This document shows, piece by piece, positions 57,551-64,000 of a DNA stretch of 64,000 nt (position 1 is its first letter; each line of letters starts with the position of its first letter). The notes under the pieces were generated by a model that was given only the letters and a program-made list of their open reading frames with translations, was not told where the DNA came from and did no database searches. The DNA comes from Casuarina equisetifolia (taxonomy: Eukaryota; Streptophyta; Magnoliopsida; Fagales; Casuarinaceae), in the NCBI GenBank assembly GCA_028551475.1, contig CM052354.1:14469258-14533257 (forward strand). The letters run 5' to 3'. The translations under genes were made by a program, and so were the position numbers.

Positions 57551-58640
57551 TCAAAGTAATTTAAAGGATGTCTTTGTCAAAATAGGTCTTATTAAGGTAC
57601 GATTTGAAATATAACAAGCTGTGTTTACAGCTTCTCCCCAAAAATATTTAGGAAGATTATATTCATACATCATAGTTCTAGCCATTTCTTGAAGAGTTCT
57701 ATTTTTCCTTTCAACAACACCATTTTGTTGTGGTGTTCTAGGAGTTGAGAAATTGTGTGAAATACCATTTTCTAAACAAAATTTTTCAAAAATTTGGTTT
57801 TCAAATTCACCCCCATGATCAGTTCTTAATTTTATAATTGAAAAACCTTTTTCATTTTGAATCATTTTACAGAATTCAGCAAGCTTTTCAAATGCCTCAT
57901 CTTTCCTAGCAAGCATCTATATCCATGTGAATCTAGAATAGTCATCTATAATGACTAAGACAAAATATTTACCATTTAATATTGCTATTCTCATAGGATC
58001 GAAAAGGTCCATGTGTAGTATTTCTAATGGTCTAGATGTACTTACCACAAGCTGCGACTTGAAGCTACTTTGTGTATGTTTGCCCTTAATGCATGATTCA
58101 CATATTGTATTGTTGTTGAATTCTAAAGATGGAAGACCTTTTACTAGATTGTACTTACATAGTTTTTCTATCAATCCTAGACTCGCATGTCCTAGCCTTC
58201 TATGCCATAACCAAGCATCAATATTTATATTTACAACCAAACATGTTAGTTCAACATTCATCTTGCTTAAATCAAGCACATAGATATTGTCTTTCTTTTT
58301 TCCAACAATTTTATATTCAGCATGCTCAACAAGACAACTTTCTTTTCCAAATTTTATTTTGAATCCTTTATCACACAACTGACTTATGCTAAGTAGGTTA
58401 AATTTTAGTTCATCTACAAGCAAAACTTCATATATGAGTAGGGTATCAGAGTTACCTATTGTTCCCATTCCTCTTATTCTTCCTTTGGAATTATCTTCAA
58501 AAGATACCATACCTCCATTTTTCAACTCAAGTGTTGAGAAGAGCTCCTTCATCCCAGTCATGTGTCGAGAACATCTGTTGTCTAGAATCCACATATTCTT
58601 AAGCTTTTTGTTCCTTATCCGTGCACTCATAATTTACAGA
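57551..58640 (-). pseudogene. copia #3 protease end and integrase
   Basis: Frames 58630-57917 and 57916-57551 on minus. The protease box is WILDNRCSRHMTGMKELF, where the catalytic Asp-Ser-Gly is Asp-Asn-Arg. Integrase has the zinc region WLWHRRLGHASLGLIEKL / CESCIKGKHTQ, the first catalytic Asp in HMDLFDP, the second in RTDHGGEFEN and the Glu in TPQQNGVVERKNRTLQEMAR. A stop splits it at SRFTWI, between the first and second Asp regions. Otherwise the domain is nearly complete. Confidence 0.88.
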
Positions 58641-60447
58641 AACAAATTTGATCATTGAAGTGCTTGGTACCTTTTTTACTTTGGGTCCATGAGTGTTAGT
58701 TCAACTTAGATTTCTGTCATTCGTAGGCAACCAAAGTTTCTTTACTTTGTAAGCCTTTCTAAGTCTTACGAGACATTTATCAAAATTATGACCAAAATAA
58801 TTGCAAAAAGAGCATTTATTTTCATGTAGCAGAATTGAACATTCTTTTTCCTTAAAGAAATGAGTGAATGATTTTGATTTATCATTCAATTTATATCCTA
58901 GTTCCACCTTATCATATATACCTCTTTGAGAATTTAGAATTCCATCTAACATGCAACTATCATTTGTAAATTTCTTTAACAGCAAGTTACTTGCATCAAG
59001 TTTTGATTTCAAGTCATAGTTTTCTTTTTCCAGTTCATAGACTCTATTCTTAAGATTTTTAGCACATACATGTAAATTATTTTCTACATGTATTTCAATA
59101 TTAGAGGATGCGCTAACACCACAGAAAGTTTTTATTTCTATTTGCATGTTTTCATATTTTCCTTGTTTTTCATACATATCATTCATACAAGCATCATATT
59201 TCATATATGCATTGGCAAAAATAACAATGTCATCATTTAAGGAAATCAAAGCATCTTTCTTTTTAGCTTCATTTCTACATGCAGTAAGTTCTGTGGTTTA
59301 TTTATCAATAAAATCAATTTTCTGTACAGAAGTCAATTGTTCCTATTTTTCAGATTTATTTTTTACTTTTAACTTTCTGTATTTATCTTTTAATTTATTT
59401 GTATATTCAACTAAATCAGAAAATGCTGTTTCTAATCCATAATTTATTTGAAAAAATAGTTTAGAATTTTTTACCTCATTATTTTTTTCCTCAAGAGTTG
59501 CTGTTGCGGTTAAGCATAGATGTGCAACCTCTTCTTGAGTTTCTTTATCAAATGAGGAGTTTTCATCATCCCAAGCAGCAATCATCGCCTTCTTTTTGTT
59601 CTTGCTGTTTCTCTTCTTGATTATCGGACAATCAATCTTGATATGTCCTAGTTTCCTACATTCATAGCACACATTCTCCCTAGGTTCATTTAATTCTTTT
59701 CTCCTATTTTGCCCTATGTTTTTGTTTAAACCTCTTCTTAGAAATTTTCTAAATCTTCTAGCTATAAAAGTTACTTCATCATTTTCTGACTCTTCCTCTT
59801 CAACCTTTTCAACTTCTACTTTAAGTGCAAGTGATCTCCTATTTTCCTTTTCTTTTTGTCTTCTCATAAGCTGAATTTCATGAGTCTTAAGAGAACCTAG
59901 TAAATCGTCTAAGGTCAGCACCTCTAGGTCATGAGCTTCTTTTATAGCCATATTTTTAGGATCCTAACTCTCGGGTAGGGATACTAACATTTTTCTTACC
60001 ATTTCCTCATTTGTATAGGTTTTTCCTAGCAATTTAAGTTCAGAAATAATTTCAATGAATCTACCAAACATATCACTAATAGTTTCAAAATCTTTCATAA
60101 CAAATAATTCATAGTCATGTGTAAGCATATTAACTTTAGAAGACTTCTAACTTATTCCAAATTTCTTTATCGGTGGTGCAAGAGGATACTTTGTTAAACT
60201 TATGTGCTCTAAGACCACTATAAATCATATTCATGGACTTAGCATTTAACCCCATTACTTTAGCTTCATTTTTTTACCATTCATCTGTTTTAGGTAATGT
60301 AATACCCTTCCTGATTACTTGCTAAGCTTTTGGATCTTGGCCTATTATGAAGACTTGCATTAATTGTATCCAATGCCTAAAATTAATGCCATCAAATAAG
60401 GGAGGTTTATTAAACCCCGTAATAGCTAACCCTTTATCAGAAGCCAT
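58641..60447 (-). pseudogene. copia #3 gag
   Basis: The start ATG at 60447 opens MASDKGLAITGFNKPPLFDG; a stop follows within 40 codons (QDPKA*). The UBN2-type core at 60000-60250 is frame-shifted. Frame 59951-59343 has LDDLLGSLKTHEIQLMRR and a zinc knuckle CYECRKLGHIKIDC (C-x2-C-x4-H-x4-C). Frame 59249-58701 carries a coiled-coil-like NLKNRVYELEKENYDLKSKL, the box MLDGILNSQRGIYDK and a second knuckle CSFCNYFGHNFDKC, followed by KKLWLP. Two knuckles separated by a helical stretch are typical of SIRE/Maximus gag. Confidence 0.85.
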
Positions 60448-60489
60448 AATGTGGATCTACTCTAGGATGTTAATCCTTTTAATCAGAGA

Positions 60490-60507
60490 ACCTGGCTCTA
60501 GATGCCA
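60490..60507 (-). other. primer-binding site of copia #3
   Basis: The minus strand reads TGGCATCTAGAGCCAGGT two bases after the LTR end, an initiator-Met tRNA site with a one-base insertion and one change. Confidence 0.85.
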
Positions 60508-60509
60508 AT

Positions 60510-61208
60510 TGTTGGGTTTATGGCTTAACAAGAAAGGGGGTTGAATTGTTCTTGTACCGAAAACTATGCTTTTGTATGATAAAAAATTCAATCAATTAAT
60601 TTAACAATTTATATGATAATAAGAAGGCAAATAGAATTATTTAAGCAAGTAAAGAGTAAAAGAATCAACACCCAATTTACTATGGTGGTTTGGCACTCTA
60701 TCTTAGAGTCCTACGTTCACCCTCTTCTCCTTCAATCCAACCAATTGAAGTCTCCTTTACTCAACCTTATTAAGAGAATATGTTCTCTCTAATCCAAATA
60801 ATTCATTTTCAAAGGAATTCTTAAGTCTGAATACAAATTATGATCAAAAGATTATATACAGTAGCAAATCCTTAAATAATATGTTAGTTTATGGGATATT
60901 GCTAATCAGAGGAGCTATTCAAGTATATATATCAAGATACAAAGCTCCTATCATGAAATCCCCAATTTGAAGAAATTAGGGTTTCAAGCTTTCTTCAAAA
61001 TTTATGTGCAGTAAATGTTTATAAGTGAAATCAACATATAAATAATGTTATACAAGCTATGATTGAGTATATAATCGAAGATCAAAGCAGATAATCAAAT
61101 ATCACCGAACCCTTGTGAATCATCAAGAGATAAACAAACTCGAATCAAATAGTAGGTAAGCTTAAGAGACTTTCTTCGCAAATAGAATGCTTCAAATAGA
61201 TGTCAATT
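60510..61208 (-). repeat. 5' LTR of copia #3, truncated
   Basis: Matches 53461-54150 of the 3' LTR and stops at about 61208 (CTTCAAATAGATGTCAAT). The remaining 0.95 kb of the LTR is missing; Athila-like 3' internal sequence follows. Confidence 0.88.
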
Positions 61209-61444
61209 GTTGTTTAGGAATATCATGGAATGATTGGTGGTAGTATTAGAATCTGTTGTTTAGTACTTTTTGTGTGTAATTTCTTGTGCTTTTTGTGAGT
61301 AAATTTTTTTTTATGTTGTCATAATATGTTATTTAGGGCTTGCTTAATGTTTTTTGTGAAAAATTTGTTTTTGTTTGGTGTTGTCATAATGTATTGTTTC
61401 GTTCTTTTGCTCGAGGATGAGCAAAATGTTAAGTTTGAGAGTGT
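61209..61444 (+). mobile_element. Athila-like 3' internal fragment with PPT
   Basis: Aligns with 30300-30534 of TR-GAG #1: ATCATGGAATGATTGG, TTTATGTTGTCATAAT, then TTTTGCTCGAGGATGAGCAA and AAGTTTGAGAGTGT before the LTR start. Part of the TTGTCATAATGT block is duplicated. No coding sequence remains. Confidence 0.75.
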
Positions 61445-63117
61445 TGATAACTCTATTTATATATAGTTATTTTGATTATTTTAGAGGATATTTAATATTA
61501 TTTTAGTAGATTATATTTGTATTTTATTATATTTATGCATATTTTGTTATTTTATGTAGCAAACCTAAAATGAAAGAAAATGAAGGAAATGAAGCAAAAT
61601 TGGAAGGAAAAGAGAAGAGAAAAGAACTCACGTGAAAGAAGCAATTAATCAAACACATGGAAGAGCTAACAAGGGAAAGCATAGGAAAGCATGTGACCGA
61701 AACAGAAGAAAAAACGTGGGACCCGGAGGCTATTAGGGGGAGCTGTCGTGAATTGTCGGGAGCATCATCGAGCGACGAAGTGAGTAGTGTGCGGGACCAA
61801 GGAAGTGAGAGAAAAGTCAGAGAAAAACAAAGAAAAAAAGGAAACTGGTCGTGCGACAGCCGACCGATTCTCCCTGGTGGTGGAACCCAGAATGTTATCC
61901 AAGAATTCGGGTGTTTGGAACGTGCGAACGCCGTGCAGCTTCCGTTCTCTGATCAAGTTTTGAGCAAAATCACCATTCGGCGTTATTTCCGACGAAGAAG
62001 CACATTTTCTGGCCAAATCTGAGACCAGATCAGCAAGGAAGGACCATATCCAGCCATTAACAGAGAGTTCCAGTCATTCTGCAGCTGATTTGAGGCGATT
62101 CGTTCGGCGGTTTCCTGTGAGACGCGGTAAGGGCCGAGTGAAGATTTAGTCAGATCTACGCCGTTTAAAGGCGAATCAGCTCAAGATTTTGGCAGATCGG
62201 CTCTCCAGGCGTCATAAGCGGCAATTTCTGGAGGTTTTCGTGAAGATCGATGGTGGCATGTGGCGGCGTACGGTGGCATGTGTGGCAGCGCGTGAGCAGG
62301 AATTTTGCCACTCTTTTCAAACGGCTTCTTTTCTCCCCATGTGTAGAGTTGCACAAAAATTTCTTGAAAGGGACAACAATTGGTGACAGCTTTTTAGTTT
62401 GTTCTAATCTAGATGCTTTGTGTAATTTGTTGTATTATTTTTGTTTATTCTAATATTATGAACTAAAGTACTTTTGCTAGAGTTAAGATGTAGCCTAGTT
62501 AGCATGTTATGAGTTCTTTAGTTGACATATTAAGCAAGACAATATATTTATGTGAGTTATATGTTATTATTTTTAATGTGATTGAGTGATTAATCATCAA
62601 TTGATCAATTTGATGTGCATATTTGAGACCGATAGGAGAAAATATGCAAATGCATCTTATAATACACAACCATAAATCAAATGTGGGTAGAGATATGCCA
62701 TGTTGATTGTGTGACTTTAATTGGAATATTCATTGACTTTAATGCTCTTAGCTTATTTAATTCATATGCAGACTCATAGTGAATTAATAAGATAAGTAGG
62801 TTCACTATACCTAGACATAGGATAGTGAATAAATTAGGAAATTTCGTCATCTTATAAATATAATTGTTCTTGCAAGTATTAAATTGTTGGAATTCATATA
62901 TACTAACTATGGTGAAATCAGTGGCTCTAGCATACTTAGCATATTTTATTAACTCTTTGGAAGTCAATTGCTTTAGTGATCTTTCAATTTAGAACATTTT
63001 TTCATGATATCTTGCTAGATAAATTGTAGGATCAATTCATCACTAGTAATTAGTCAAGTTGATAACATTAATCCCTGTAGGACGATACTCATACTTATCA
63101 TTATATTACTTGTTCAA
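61445..63117 (+). repeat. Athila-like LTR (+), missing its last bases
   Basis: Starts TGATAACTCTATTTAT after the PPT and runs to TTATATTACTTGTTCAA at 63117, where the next about 40 bp of the family's terminus are replaced by an inverted copy. It belongs to the same family as 25117-26879 but a different subgroup. The frame at 61657-62022 is LTR sequence, not a gene. Confidence 0.85.
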
Positions 63118-64000
63118 TGAAATTCTACATGCAAGTGGTACATGTTGAACAAGTAATATAATGATAAGTATGAGTATCGTCCTACAGGGATTAATGTTAT
63201 CAACTTGACTAATTACTAGTGATGAATTGCTCCTACAATTTATCTAGCAAAATATCATGAAAAAATGTTCTAAATTGAAAGATCACTAAAGCAATTGACT
63301 TCCAAAGAGTTAATAAAATATGCTAAGTATGCTAGAACTACTAATTTCACCATAGTTAGTAGATATGAATTCCAACAATTTAATACTTGCAAGAACAATT
63401 ATATTTATAAGATGACGAAATTTCCTAATTTATTCACTATCCTATGTCTAGGTATAGTGAACCTACTTAGCTTATTAATTCACTGTGAGTCTGCATATGA
63501 ATTAAATAAGCTAAGAGCATTAAAGTCAATGAATATTCCAATTAAAGTCACACAATCAACATGGCATATCTCTACCCACATTTGATTTATGGTTGTGTAT
63601 TATAAGATGCATTTGCATATTCTCTCCTGTCGGTCTCAAATATGCACATCAAATTGATCAATTGATGATTAATCACTCAATCACATTAAAAATAATAACA
63701 TACAACTCACATAAATATATTGTCTTGCATAATATGTCAACTAAGGAACTCATAACATGCTAACTAGGCTACATCTTAGCTCTAGCAAAAGTACTTTAGT
63801 TCATAATATTAGAATAAACAGAAATAATACAACAAATTACACAAAGCATCTAGATTAGAACAAACTAAAAAGCTGTCACCAATTGTTGTCCTTTTCAAGA
63901 AATTTTTGTGCAACTCTACACATGGGGAGAAAAGAAGCCATCTGAAAAGAGTGGCAAAATTCCTACTCACGCGCCGCCACAGGTGCTGCCGTACGCCGCC
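63111..64000 (-). repeat. inverted Athila-like LTR, runs off window
   Basis: On minus the LTR ends CATTGAACA at 63111. 63145-64000 is the reverse complement of 62262-63117 with only scattered differences. The 7 bases TGTTCAA at 63111-63117 are shared by both copies. Confidence 0.9.

Larger units (their letters stand above)
53461..61208 (-). mobile_element. SIRE/Maximus-type copia element #3
   Basis: Best preserved element: 3' LTR 53461-55106, PPT 55107-55121, internal 55107-60509 with gag, protease, integrase, RT and RNase H in copia order, PBS 60490-60507, 5' LTR from 60510 truncated at about 61208. It inserted into copia #2 after GGATT (53456-53460). The two LTRs differ by about 5-6% over the first 450 bp by eye. 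No extra env-like ORF was seen between RNase H and the PPT. Confidence 0.9.

Noticed and set aside
53461..61208. SIRE-type element carrying an env-like gene
   Set aside because: Between RNase H (about 55600) and the PPT (55121) there are only about 0.5 kb with no long minus-strand frame.
61657..62022. 121-codon plus frame, Glu/Arg-rich
   Set aside because: It is inside an LTR purine-rich block and has no conserved counterpart as protein.
62677..63585. Two nearly identical 96-aa frames in opposite orientation (62677-62967 minus, 63295-63585 plus)
   Set aside because: They are the two arms of the LTR palindrome, so similarity reflects DNA duplication and not a gene pair.

Overview
The window is nuclear DNA of a flowering plant, most likely a eudicot. 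It is AT-rich, almost every coding trace belongs to plant LTR retrotransposons (Ty1/copia of SIRE/Maximus type, another copia lineage, Athila/Tat-like and chromodomain Ty3/gypsy), and the one host gene is split by GT-AG introns and encodes a plastid-type Iojap/RsfS protein. The genus cannot be named from the sequence alone. No tRNA, rRNA, CRISPR array or bacterial-type operon was recognised. I found no new protein system; the unusual material is in how the elements are built and nested.

Layout. 1-759 is the tail and 3' LTR of a gypsy element (+) inserted in the reverse transcriptase of SIRE-like copia #1 (760-6062, minus, 5' LTR at 4577-6062). 6063-7830 is the 3' part of another copia on + with a 300-bp tandem duplication. 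7831-10870 holds degenerate LTR-like DNA with an odd interleaved inverted repeat (9041-9193), then an LTR, PBS and gag remnant of a gypsy element. 12249-17384 is a pol-less Athila-like element (TR-GAG #2, minus) abutting another pol-less gypsy relic (17385-19263, +). 20150-20693 is a stray SIRE-type LTR.

21150-39208 is read as one copia element (#4, minus) expanded by nested insertions: a solo SIRE-type LTR (24803-34863, +) contains a second LTR (24925-33516, +), which contains TR-GAG #1 (25117-32265, +). A pol-deleted chromodomain gypsy (about 36060-38709, minus) sits near the copia 5' end. 39209-47757 is the low-copy island: a five-exon Iojap/RsfS gene on the minus strand (CDS 46932 to 39982, 236 codons, all splice phases consistent), with introns of 4.3, 0.8, 0.1 and 1.0 kb.

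47758-61208 contains two more SIRE-like copia elements on minus. The 3' LTR of #2 carries a solo LTR of its own family. The #2 internal region is cut at 53460 by copia #3 (53461-61208), the best preserved element, although its protease, reverse transcriptase and reading frames are damaged. 61209-64000 is an Athila-like 3' end whose LTR is joined tail-to-tail to an inverted copy, giving a palindrome with arms of about 0.86 kb that runs off the window.

The gypsy elements that can be followed from gag to 3' end have all lost reverse transcriptase, and two share the same deletion junction, so they look like a non-autonomous family moved in trans. The copia elements were complete when inserted and decayed in place. 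The only gene likely to act for the host is the plastid ribosome-silencing factor.
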